A stretch of DNA of 7,603 bases from Bacteroidales bacterium UBA1192 (GCA_002310175.1 DBYG01000001.1:1-7603); one strand, 5' to 3'. Positions 1 to 5,900 are shown, counted from the stretch's first letter. Numbers and translations: made by a program. The notes: a model not told the origin generated them from the letters alone.

Positions 1-602
1 TGTACCGTATTGACGCCTTCGTTAAATGATGCAGTAAAGAAATAACCGTAAGCAAAGTAAGCAAAGCTGTCCCGCTTTTCACTATAAACCATATTGCCGC
101 CGTCAAAGAATAGCTCCTCTTCCTCACTGTAGTTAATAAAGGTCTTACCATTATAGTGTATGGTGTCGTCGTATCCTTTCCATTCATTAAGATCCAACGG
201 TGTGAAGTCCTGCACCTTGTGATAGTCTTTCTGCACCACCATATTGCTGTGGGGCAGGGCGTTGCCGTTCATGCTTACAGAGAAATCCTTAATGAAAGGA
301 TGTACTCCGTCATGATTGAAAGGAACGGGGTTCCAGTCGCCGGGAGGAGCGGCCTCAAACGCCATCGTTATGGTCTTTGGTGCCTTGGGGTTGAAGAACT
401 CGTAGTAAACATCTACCGTGGCGTAATCGTCATCGCCTATTGTAATGGTCAGAATCTCCTTCAGGATGGAGATGTCGGTCTCCTTGACGGGCACAAGCGT
501 GCTGCCGTTCACATAGAATGCACCGTCATTTGCTTTAAGTTCAAGGACCATGAGTAAGACAATCAGTGTGAGAATCAGATGTTTAGGGCTCTTTTTCTTC
601 AT
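1..602 (-). CDS. Secreted protein, N-terminal part only (YARHG-type Bacteroidetes family suspected)
   Basis: The reading frame is open from the ATG at 602-600 to the left edge, so only about the first 200 residues are visible and the stop lies outside the window. Residues 1-24 form a clear Sec signal peptide: a lysine-rich start, a leucine/isoleucine-rich core, and likely cleavage after LKA, leaving a mature start NDGAFYVNG. The mature part is rich in aromatic, acidic and beta-strand-like segments (for example VDVYYEFFNP around residues 57-66) and has no membrane helix, which suggests a periplasmic or surface protein. The NDG-aFY start and the 'YYEFFNP' segment resemble, from memory, the N-terminal region of Bacteroidetes proteins that end in a YARHG domain. 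That domain would lie outside the window, so the family is a suggestion only. The gene has its own predicted promoter and appears to be transcribed alone. Confidence 0.75.
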   Translation of the reverse strand, partial: MKKKSPKHLILTLIVLLMVLELKANDGAFYVNGSTLVPVKETDISILKEILTITIGDDDYATVDVYYEFFNPKAPKTITMAFEAAPPGDWNPVPFNHDGVHPFIKDFSVSMNGNALPHSNMVVQKDYHKVQDFTPLDLNEWKGYDDTIHYNGKTFINYSEEEELFFDGGNMVYSEKRDSFAYFAYGYFFTASFNEGVNTV

Positions 603-643
603 GTTGAATATTTGATTGGAACAAAGGGATAAGACATATACAG

Positions 644-675
644 CAAATATATGACTATGTTTTGCAGTTGACAAG
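644..675 (-). promoter_or_regulatory. Predicted Bacteroidetes-type promoter for the secreted protein gene
   Basis: On the minus strand the -7 box is TATATTTG (651-644), an exact match to TAnnTTTG. A CTTG -33 box (675-672) lies 20 bp upstream. The start codon is at 602, so a leader of about 35 nt is expected. The -33 box abuts the palindrome at 676-690. Confidence 0.55.
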
Positions 676-690
676 AAAACCTAAGGTTTT
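676..690. repeat. Palindrome AAAACCT-A-AGGTTTT
   Basis: This is a perfect 7-bp inverted repeat around one central base. It lies 9 nt past the stop of the short regulator (699) and touches the -33 box of the secreted protein gene. It could be a weak terminator for the permease operon. It is followed by only a short T run on the minus strand, but by TTTTTATGTTTTTT on the plus strand. It could equally be an operator site. The sequence does not decide between these. Confidence 0.4.
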
Positions 691-698
691 TATGTTTT

Positions 699-863
699 TT
701 AATCGGTCTCCTCAAGCTCAAACAGGGCCTCGATGGTGACGTTGAACACGCGGGCCATCTTGAGTGCAAGCACGGTTGAGGGATTGAACTTGCCCTGCTC
801 TATGGCCACGATAGTCTGGCGGGTGACGCCTGTCTTATCTGGGACAGTCTCCTTTTGTATCAT
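699..863 (-). CDS. Very short XRE-type helix-turn-helix protein (54 aa), probably N-terminally truncated
   Basis: The product has the second half of a small XRE/Cro-type DNA-binding protein. The recognition helix region GVTRQTIVAIEQGKFNPS (residues 12-29) is followed by a stretch like ALKMARVFNVTIEALF and an acidic end. This is the typical C-terminal part of the roughly 65-70-aa stand-alone regulators common in Firmicutes and Bacteroidetes. The first helix (normally about 12-15 residues before the TQEELA-like segment) is missing. Helix 2 reads QKETVPDKTG, with one extra residue and a proline compared with the usual pattern. No earlier in-frame start exists, because a TGA lies six codons upstream. 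The ATG overlaps the permease stop codon as ATGA, so translation is probably coupled to the permease. Either this is a decayed regulator fused to the operon end by a small deletion, or a tiny working protein. Its DNA is visibly more GC-rich than the permease gene. Confidence 0.55.
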   Translation of the reverse strand: MIQKETVPDKTGVTRQTIVAIEQGKFNPSTVLALKMARVFNVTIEALFELEETD

Positions 864-3409
864 TCGCTCTTGATTACATCAGCGGGATTCCGGCGGGCGG
901 TCGTGAGCACGCGGTTCAGCACGGTGGCAATGATCACCGTTGCCGTAAAGGCAAACACACAAGCGTATATCCACCAACTGATATCAGTCTTGCATAGGAA
1001 ATGCTGCTGCCATCGGTCTATTACTATATATCCGATAATGAATGCCAGGGCAGATGCCAGGGCAAGGATTATACCATAGTCACGGGCAAATATGGACAGT
1101 ATGTCCCTTACCTTTGCTCCATGTACCTTGCGCAGTGCAATCTCGCGTTTCTTCTCCTGGCAGGTCAATGCTACTGTGGAGTATATGCCGGCCAGCGATA
1201 TGAGCATGCAGAGTATCCCCAGGATCTCAATTATCAGTGAGAGATGGCGGTCTTTGGTGAGATTCTCATAGAAATAATCCTCGGAATAATTGAGTTCGTA
1301 TGAAAGTCCGGTGGGCTCCATTATTTCATTGATTCTATTGCTGAGCTCTTTCCTGTTTCCCGGTTGGTATGTGATGCTGACATGGGTTTCGGACCATTGG
1401 CCTCCCATCTGCCCCAACAGCTTGCGGTTATCGGGAGCACATAGGATATAACTCTCCGGTTCCTTGTTGAAATCAGTCAGATACAGGTCACTGACTACGG
1501 CTACTACCTGGAATATGTTTGTTACTTCGGCATATTCTCCTCCTGTGATTGTGGGTTGTCCGTCCACCCACTTAAAGTACGATGGTGTCCGATACCCTCT
1601 TCTGATAGTCAGGGTGGGCCCTTGGGATATATCCCCAAGCCCCAGTTCACGCTGGAGATTCCTGGTAATTACAAGCTCGTCGTCCCTGAGAGGCTTGTCG
1701 GTCGGTATTGCTCCGTCAAGCACATTCAGGGAGAACAGTTTAAGCAGGGAGGTGTCAATAATGCCAGCTATGTTGGTTCTTATGTTGTCATCGCCATTAA
1801 TCCAGGTCCCACGGTGTTTCCATATCATATCGACTGACCCATAGATATCACCAAATCCACCTATATTGGTGTAAACGCCCTCTACAAACGGCAGACTGTT
1901 CAGTTGGGATGTGATACCGAACTGTCCGTCTATGCGGTTAATAAAGGCCGATGGGCTCTCGATATCCGGCATGCTTTCATCTATGGGCGAATAACTCATG
2001 CGCCCTTGAAGACCATTCATATCATTATGATCGGGATTGGTGATGGTAAGAACCGCCATATCGTTTATCCTGATTCCCCAGTTGTTGTTTCTAAGGAACC
2101 TGAACTGATGGAGCATGCATATAATGACAAACAGAAACAGAATACCGACAAACAGCTGGATTCCTATGCTTATGATACGGAACCTCTTGCCGGTTTTACG
2201 GATGATGGAACTCTGAATCGTCCTGTTTCTGACAATATCCACCGATATAATGCTTATTAATACGGAAACGACAAATGCAATGATAATGACCGATAAACCG
2301 CCCAAAAGCACATAGCTTCCGGTCATGTCGGCATCGGCCATATCACGGAACCTGTCCTTAAGCAGGATTATTGCAAGATATCCCAGAAGTGATGCTGTAC
2401 CCAGTATGATACCGGACTCTGTTGCCATCATCTTTAGTATCGAACTGCCGTTTGCACCATGAACTATCCTGAGCGCCATCTCATGTTCCCTGTTTCTTGT
2501 CCTGTTAAGGCTGAACAGCAGGAAATTCACCAGACTGCAAAGAGTGAGCAGAAGGCTGGCCCAGGCAAACAGTCTGGCATGCTTGTAGCCTATGTACATC
2601 TGGCCGGCCGCTTCCTGCTTGTGAACATCACTTATTGGCAGCAATTCATATTTGGGAGCGTCAAGATAATATCGGCTCCCATCTATTACCTTGCTTAATG
2701 AGTCCGAAAGCCATTTGGTATCAGTGCCTTTGTGAATCTTGAAGAATCCATTGGGGTATCTGTCCTCATGGGAATAAGAAACCGGGACCATTGTAATTGC
2801 TAACGGAGCGTTTTCATCCTGGTCCGGCATTACGGCGATTACCCCTGGTGTGATTTCAGGAAAGATATGCATGCACAATATGTCAAAACTCAGACATGAT
2901 GGTCCTTGGAAAGGTGCGATGACCGCACATACGGTTTTCCCATAGCACTTTTTTCCTATTGCGTTACCATCGGGAAACAGCTTTTTTGAATACTCTTGGG
3001 ACAGGGCTACGTAGTTGGTGTCTTGCCGGAACATCCGGTTTCCTTGGAGCAGACTGAAATCAAAGAAACTGAAAAATGCGGTATCGGCAATCAGTTCCTT
3101 TACCTTATCATGATTCCTTATATTCCATTTGGTGTATGATTCAACCTGACTGAATTCAAGTAACGGGGATAATAATTCCGGACTGAATTTTTCTATGGAA
3201 GTGTTACTTGAGTAGGGAGAGTGTTCAAGTAAAGTGAAAATCCGGTCCGAATCTTTGTGAAAGTTGTCAAATGACTCTTCAAAATGAATCCACAGCGCGG
3301 AAAAACTGAGGCAAACAAGTCCGGCTGCCATACCGATGCAGCAAACGGCGTTCTGCAATGCGTATTTCCTGATGTTACGCAGGGCAATGGTTATGTAATG
3401 TCTGAACAT
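860..3409 (-). CDS. ABC transporter permease, FtsX/MacB-type with two repeated halves (849 aa)
   Basis: This inner-membrane protein has the duplicated architecture seen in many Bacteroidetes permeases of the MacB/FtsX class, which usually work with a separate ATPase in export or envelope stress. Visible in order: TM1 at about residues 19-41; a periplasmic domain of about 235 residues; TM2-TM4 at about 279-301, 331-350 and 366-390; TM5 at about 411-433; a second periplasmic domain; then TM6-TM8 at about 722-748, 779-797 and 811-832. Each half has the short cytoplasmic loop after its first FtsX helix, EMALRIVHGA (about 310-319) and EIALRKVHGAK (about 756-766). The C-terminus NPADVIKSE is typical. 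The start MFRHYITIALRNIRKY fits the family; the upstream extension to 3472 runs into a probable terminator and was rejected. A 6-bp inverted repeat (3405-3410/3417-3422) covers the start codon. No ATP-binding protein gene is adjacent on either side. The exported substrate is unknown. Confidence 0.88.
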   Translation of the reverse strand: MFRHYITIALRNIRKYALQNAVCCIGMAAGLVCLSFSALWIHFEESFDNFHKDSDRIFTLLEHSPYSSNTSIEKFSPELLSPLLEFSQVESYTKWNIRNHDKVKELIADTAFFSFFDFSLLQGNRMFRQDTNYVALSQEYSKKLFPDGNAIGKKCYGKTVCAVIAPFQGPSCLSFDILCMHIFPEITPGVIAVMPDQDENAPLAITMVPVSYSHEDRYPNGFFKIHKGTDTKWLSDSLSKVIDGSRYYLDAPKYELLPISDVHKQEAAGQMYIGYKHARLFAWASLLLTLCSLVNFLLFSLNRTRNREHEMALRIVHGANGSSILKMMATESGIILGTASLLGYLAIILLKDRFRDMADADMTGSYVLLGGLSVIIIAFVVSVLISIISVDIVRNRTIQSSIIRKTGKRFRIISIGIQLFVGILFLFVIICMLHQFRFLRNNNWGIRINDMAVLTITNPDHNDMNGLQGRMSYSPIDESMPDIESPSAFINRIDGQFGITSQLNSLPFVEGVYTNIGGFGDIYGSVDMIWKHRGTWINGDDNIRTNIAGIIDTSLLKLFSLNVLDGAIPTDKPLRDDELVITRNLQRELGLGDISQGPTLTIRRGYRTPSYFKWVDGQPTITGGEYAEVTNIFQVVAVVSDLYLTDFNKEPESYILCAPDNRKLLGQMGGQWSETHVSITYQPGNRKELSNRINEIMEPTGLSYELNYSEDYFYENLTKDRHLSLIIEILGILCMLISLAGIYSTVALTCQEKKREIALRKVHGAKVRDILSIFARDYGIILALASALAFIIGYIVIDRWQQHFLCKTDISWWIYACVFAFTATVIIATVLNRVLTTARRNPADVIKSE

Positions 3410-3427
3410 AGGGCTATATGTTTTCCA

Positions 3428-3460
3428 TAAAATTAGCATTACCGCGTACCACGCTCCAAG
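3428..3460 (-). promoter_or_regulatory. Possible promoter for the ABC permease
   Basis: On the minus strand, TAATTTTA (3435-3428; one mismatch to TAnnTTTG) is preceded by CTTG (3460-3457) with 21 bp between. The start codon at 3409 leaves a leader of only about a dozen bases, so this is tentative. Confidence 0.3.
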
Positions 3461-3488
3461 AAAAAAATGCAAAAACGTGTTTTTTTGC
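3461..3488 (-). terminator. Probable Rho-independent terminator after pfkA
   Basis: On the minus strand the 7-bp stem GCAAAAA/TTTTTGC (3488-3482 and 3475-3469) has a 6-nt loop and is followed by ATTTTTTT (3468-3461). The stem is AT-rich, so it is not strong, but the run of T and the position between two genes on the same strand fit a terminator. It lies 73 nt past the pfkA stop. Confidence 0.45.
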
Positions 3489-3522
3489 CCAAAAGTGTCT
3501 AATTTTTGGACAGTTCAGCCGG

Positions 3523-3559
3523 AAACAGTACAAAAGGCCTGATTCCAATTGTACTGTTT
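3523..3559 (-). terminator. Strong hairpin immediately after pfkA stop
   Basis: An 11-bp perfect inverted repeat (AAACAGTACAA / TTGTACTGTTT, at 3523-3533 and 3549-3559) with a 15-nt loop begins one base past the pfkA stop codon. On the minus strand only a TTT run follows, so it is either a weak terminator or a 3'-end mRNA-stabilising hairpin. A further small stem, CCAAAA/TTTTGG (3489-3494/3504-3509), lies between it and the second terminator. Confidence 0.45.
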
Positions 3560-3560
3560 T

Positions 3561-4535
3561 TCAGATTGAGAGGACTGAGAGTACGTTGATAAGTTCTTCA
3601 CCGATGGGCTTGTCCTTCTTGACGGCCTGGGCTATGGGGATGTTGACCATCTGGTCGTTGACAACGCCTATCATGATGTTGCGCTGCCCCTCCTTGAGCG
3701 CCTCGATGGCGGCCACACCCATGCGGCTTGCCAGTATGCGGTCCAGTGCGCTGGGACGTCCGCCGCGCTGTACGTAACCCAGTATCGATACGCGCACGTC
3801 AAACTGCGGATACTCGTTGTGCATACGCTCGGCGTAGTGCATGGCGCCTCCGTCGGCCTCGGATACGATAACTATCGAGCTGCGTTTGGATTTGCGGATT
3901 CCGCGCTCAATGTAGGCGGCCAGCTGGTCAATATCGGTAAACCTCTCGGGAATGATGGCGGCCTCGGCTCCGGCGGCGATGGCGCTGTTCATGGCCAGGA
4001 AACCGGCATCGCGCCCCATCACCTCTATAAAGAATATGCGGTTGTGCGAGTTTGCGGTATCGTGAATCTTGTCCACGCACTCCACGATGGTGTTGAGCGC
4101 CGTGTCATAACCGATGGTGTTATCGGTCCCGTACAGGTCATTATCAATGGTGCCGGGCAGTCCGATGACCGGAATGTCGTATTCGGCCGATAACTCCTGT
4201 GCGCCGGAGAGCGATCCGTTACCACCTATTACTATAAGGGCGTCTATCCCGAACTTCTTTATGGTCTCGTACGCCTGGGCGCGGCCCTCGACTGTAAGGA
4301 ACCTCTTGCTGCGGGCTGTGCGCAGGATTGTGCCGCCCTCAAATATTATGCCCGATACGCTCTCGGTGGTGAACTCCTTGACCTCGCCGTCAATCAATCC
4401 CTCCCAGCCGCGATAGATACCAAATACCTTCCAGCCTGCAAATATTGCCGAGCGTGTGACCGCACGTATTGCAGCGTTCATACCCGGGGCGTCACCTCCT
4501 GATGTCAGCACACCTATACTGTTAATCTTAGCCAT
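3561..4535 (-). CDS. pfkA: 6-phosphofructokinase, ATP-type (324 aa)
   Basis: The enzyme phosphorylates fructose 6-phosphate to fructose 1,6-bisphosphate in the cytoplasm, the committed step of glycolysis. Family motifs are clear and in order: TSGGDAPGMNAAIR (11-24), RGG-like FEGGTILRTAR (65-75), IGGNGS (103-108), PGTIDND (127-133), MGRDAG (173-178), ILGYVQRGGRP (251-261) and DRILASRMG (265-273). Length fits bacterial PfkA (about 320). The catalytic aspartates of GTIDND (D131, D133; E. coli D127, D129) are present. The glycine after the GGN position and the PGTIDND form argue for ATP rather than pyrophosphate use. Two positions differ from E. coli PfkA: the aspartate of GGDGS (D103) is asparagine (N106), and the histidine of LGHIQRGG (H249) is tyrosine (Y254). 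Bacteroidales often carry more than one pfkA, so this may be a divergent paralog. The ATG at 4535 was chosen over an in-frame TTG nine bases upstream. Confidence 0.93.
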   Translation of the reverse strand: MAKINSIGVLTSGGDAPGMNAAIRAVTRSAIFAGWKVFGIYRGWEGLIDGEVKEFTTESVSGIIFEGGTILRTARSKRFLTVEGRAQAYETIKKFGIDALIVIGGNGSLSGAQELSAEYDIPVIGLPGTIDNDLYGTDNTIGYDTALNTIVECVDKIHDTANSHNRIFFIEVMGRDAGFLAMNSAIAAGAEAAIIPERFTDIDQLAAYIERGIRKSKRSSIVIVSEADGGAMHYAERMHNEYPQFDVRVSILGYVQRGGRPSALDRILASRMGVAAIEALKEGQRNIMIGVVNDQMVNIPIAQAVKKDKPIGEELINVLSVLSI

Positions 4536-4552
4536 ATCTCCCAATTTTTCAG

Positions 4553-4585
4553 CAAAGATAGTGCAAGCCGAGAGGAGAAAAAAGG
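4553..4585 (-). promoter_or_regulatory. Predicted pfkA promoter
   Basis: On the minus strand, TATCTTTG (4560-4553) matches TAnnTTTG exactly. A T-rich stretch (TTTT, around 4583-4580) sits about 19 bp upstream in place of the TTTG -33 box. Transcription would start about 12 nt before the ATG. The -33 region lies inside the inverted repeat at 4574-4605, so a protein bound there could block it. Confidence 0.5.
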
Positions 4586-4605
4586 AGCTTGCCCATTTTT
4601 TCTCC
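4563..4605. repeat. Two overlapping, mutually exclusive inverted repeats upstream of pfkA
   Basis: The first is a perfect 10-bp repeat, GGAGAAAAAA (4574-4583) and TTTTTTCTCC (4596-4605), with a 12-nt spacer. The second is GCAAGC (4563-4568) and GCTTGC (4587-4592), whose right arm lies in the spacer of the first, so both cannot fold at once. They cover the pfkA -33 region. They may be an operator, or a leader switch if transcription also starts further upstream. Confidence 0.5.
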
Positions 4606-4656
4606 CGAGGCGCAGCCTATCTTGTCTAAAGTTAGCAAAATAGTATAAAAGCCGAA

Positions 4657-4709
4657 GCCATAGGGTAGCTATCTCTTAGCCATACAAAAAGGTATGGCTA
4701 CCCTATGGC
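4657..4709. repeat. Imperfect 53-nt hairpin at the head of the tandem repeat array
   Basis: GCCATAGGG (4657-4665) pairs with CCCTATGGC (4701-4709), and TAGCCATAC (4677-4685) pairs with GTATGGCTA (4692-4700) around a 6-nt loop. Together they form an 18-bp stem with an 11-nt bulge on one side. Alternatively the 13-base arm 4657-4669 pairs continuously with 4697-4709, or with the identical copy at 4730-4742 in the array. Confidence 0.6.
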
Positions 4710-4753
4710 ATCCCTATGGCATCCCTATGGCTACCCTATGGCAACCCTATGGG
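4693..4753. repeat. Tandem array of five 11-bp repeats, TATGGCwwCCC
   Basis: Full units begin at 4693, 4704, 4715, 4726 and 4737, and a 6-base partial unit begins at 4748. The two variable bases are TA, AT, AT, TA and AA. All other positions are identical in all five units. There are no spacers, so it is not a CRISPR array. It lies about 75 bp upstream of the predicted promoter of the 166-aa gene. An open frame passes through it towards that gene, but the repeats' translation (WHPYGYPMATLW-like) has no sign of being a real protein. Confidence 0.85.
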
Positions 4754-4806
4754 TAGAGCGGTTAAAAAAGCTGGAAAAAAGAAAGAAAGTATTTTCAGGT
4801 TTCTTT

Positions 4807-4839
4807 CTTGTTTCACAGATACTCTTTATTGTATCTTTA
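4807..4839 (+). promoter_or_regulatory. Predicted promoter for the 166-aa protein gene
   Basis: A CTTG -33 box (4807-4810) and TATCTTTA (4832-4839; one mismatch to TAnnTTTG) are 21 bp apart. Transcription would start about 25 nt before the ATG at 4870, downstream of the tandem repeats. Confidence 0.45.
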
Positions 4840-4869
4840 CAGCAGTATTTACTGAAAAACATAAACAAT

Positions 4870-5370
4870 ATGGCAAAAATCAATCAAGTCGGCATAGGCC
4901 GCAATTATTCCGGTACCATTGACGGAATTACGTACATAACCCGTAACGGTGTAACATGGGCGCGTTCAACACCCCACATGCCTCAAAGAATCTATAAGAC
5001 ACCTGCGGCACTCAAGCGTCAAGCCCTGTTCAGGATGATCCAGATGCACATCAAGTATCACTTGAATACCATACGCTGTTCTTTTTCACCACAAGGGAAC
5101 GCTTCACCGTCAAACCGATACTACTCTGTTAACAACAATGCACTGAAAAGCGCTCTCGATGCTTTAGCCAATCAGTATGCAGAAAGCGGTGAGGTAACCT
5201 TAAATGACGTGGAGAACGCTATCTGTACATATTCTGTAGGGCATCCTGATTCAATCTGTATAGCCAGTAAAGACGGATACAATCAGGTTTTCCTGAACGG
5301 TTCATGGCCCGACGCCATAGTCATGAAGTCAATAAAGACCAAAGAAACTTTGACAATTAAGGTGTCATAG
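4870..5370 (+). CDS. Uncharacterised conserved-looking protein (166 aa)
   Basis: No known function was recognised. The product has no signal peptide or membrane helix. It begins MAKINQVGIGRNYSGTIDG, followed by ITYITRNGVTWARS, then a basic, helix-like stretch (about residues 45-75, with PAALKRQALFRMIQMHIKYH), and ends with short beta-like segments (GYNQVFLNGSWPDAIVM). The 'MAKI..G..G...G.TYITRNG...ARS' opening is reminiscent of small Bacteroidales proteins of the DUF6266 kind, but this is from memory and weak. The ATG at 4870 was chosen because the in-frame upstream extension to 4705 is made of the tandem repeats and crosses the predicted promoter. The gene lies alone between pfkA (divergent) and the blaI operon (same direction, 165 nt downstream). 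The 3' flank shows no convincing terminator. Confidence 0.7.
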   Translation: MAKINQVGIGRNYSGTIDGITYITRNGVTWARSTPHMPQRIYKTPAALKRQALFRMIQMHIKYHLNTIRCSFSPQGNASPSNRYYSVNNNALKSALDALANQYAESGEVTLNDVENAICTYSVGHPDSICIASKDGYNQVFLNGSWPDAIVMKSIKTKETLTIKVS

Positions 5371-5465
5371 CCTCTGGGCTTGATGAGTCGGCACTGAGCT
5401 GGATAGTGTTATTCAAATCATATGTGCTTATAACTACAACAAAAACACAAAAAAACGTAAAAACA

Positions 5466-5498
5466 TTTGGATATAATTACAAAATGTAGTTTATTTGT
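5466..5498 (+). promoter_or_regulatory. Predicted promoter of the blaI-M56 operon
   Basis: The -33 box is TTTG (5466-5469) and the -7 box is TTTATTTG (5491-5498; one mismatch to TAnnTTTG), with a 21-bp spacer. A leader of about 30 nt precedes the ATG at 5536. The spacer contains the BlaI-like palindrome. Confidence 0.5.
5478..5488. promoter_or_regulatory. Candidate BlaI operator, TACA-AAA-TGTA
   Basis: This perfect palindrome has the TACA/TGTA core seen in BlaI/MecI operators. It lies between the predicted -33 and -7 boxes of the blaI gene. A further half-site, TTTGTAG, follows at 5494-5500 over the -7 box. Binding here would block the operon's own promoter, as in known bla and mec systems. 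Confidence 0.55.
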
Positions 5499-5535
5499 AG
5501 CAGAGATTAGTTTAAAACTTGACAAAACCAGCTAT

Positions 5536-5895
5536 ATGAAGAAACTTACCGATAGGGAAATTGCAATCATGAACGTGCTCTGGGACGGAGAGCCGATGTC
5601 CATGCGTGATATTCTGGAGCGCCTGCCCGAGCCTCAGCCGCACTTCAATACGGTGTCCACATTTGTGCGCCGTCTGGAGAGCAGCGGCATGATAACCCAC
5701 AGGGAACTGGGTGCCCGATTCTTTCTGTATGAGCCGGCAGTGAGCCGCGAGAAATACGCTGAAATGATCAACAAGGAGAGCGTGAACCGTTTCTTCGGTG
5801 GATCCTATATGGAATTTATCTCCTGTCTGGTTGAACAGCAGGAGGTGAGCGTAGAAGAGCTCAAGGAGCTTATCAAAATGGTAGAAAAGAAATAG
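5536..5895 (+). CDS. BlaI/MecI-family transcriptional repressor (119 aa)
   Basis: The protein is a winged-helix repressor that normally binds TACA-type palindromes as a dimer and is inactivated when a partner M56 peptidase is triggered. The N-terminal half fits the family: MKKLTDREIAIMNVLW (helix 1), then MSMRDILERLPE, the recognition segment HFNTVSTFVRRLESSGMI (36-53) and the wing HRELGARFFLYEPAVS (55-70). The rest (about 71-119) is the helical dimerisation region, with NRFFGGSYMEFISCLVEQQ where the family usually has its cleavage region. Length matches the usual 115-130 residues. The ATG at 5536 gives the canonical start; a longer frame from a TTG at 5467 would overlap the promoter. The peptidase gene follows after 5 nt, so the two are co-transcribed and probably co-regulated. 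No beta-lactamase gene is nearby, so the target need not be antibiotic resistance. Confidence 0.93.
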   Translation: MKKLTDREIAIMNVLWDGEPMSMRDILERLPEPQPHFNTVSTFVRRLESSGMITHRELGARFFLYEPAVSREKYAEMINKESVNRFFGGSYMEFISCLVEQQEVSVEELKELIKMVEKK

Positions 5896-5900
5896 TAATT

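Noticed and set aside
156..557. Plus-strand open frame opposite the secreted protein gene
   Set aside because: It is the antisense shadow of a minus-strand frame that has a signal peptide and promoter; the same applies to the other open frames opposite the permease, pfkA, blaI and M56 genes.
3410..3472. Longer start for the ABC permease
   Set aside because: The extra 21 residues come from the terminator stem and promoter region, and the family normally starts at MFRHYITIALRN.
3561..4535. Pyrophosphate-dependent phosphofructokinase
   Set aside because: PPi-type enzymes have GGDDS and PKTIDND; this one has GGNGS with the ATP-type glycine and PGTIDND.
4536..4544. TTG start for the phosphofructokinase giving MGDMAKI
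   Set aside because: The ATG at 4535 matches the usual start of the family; the GGGAG in the extension is too close to the ATG to decide the start by itself.
4693..4753. CRISPR array
   Set aside because: The repeats are 11 bp, directly adjacent and without spacers, and no cas gene is present.
4705..4869. In-frame N-terminal extension of the 166-aa protein through the tandem repeats
   Set aside because: It translates the repeats and an AT-rich promoter region, and MAKINQ at 4870 is a natural start with a promoter just upstream.
5371..5465. Terminator after the 166-aa gene
   Set aside because: Only a 4-bp stem with no T run was found; nothing else is recognisable in this stretch.
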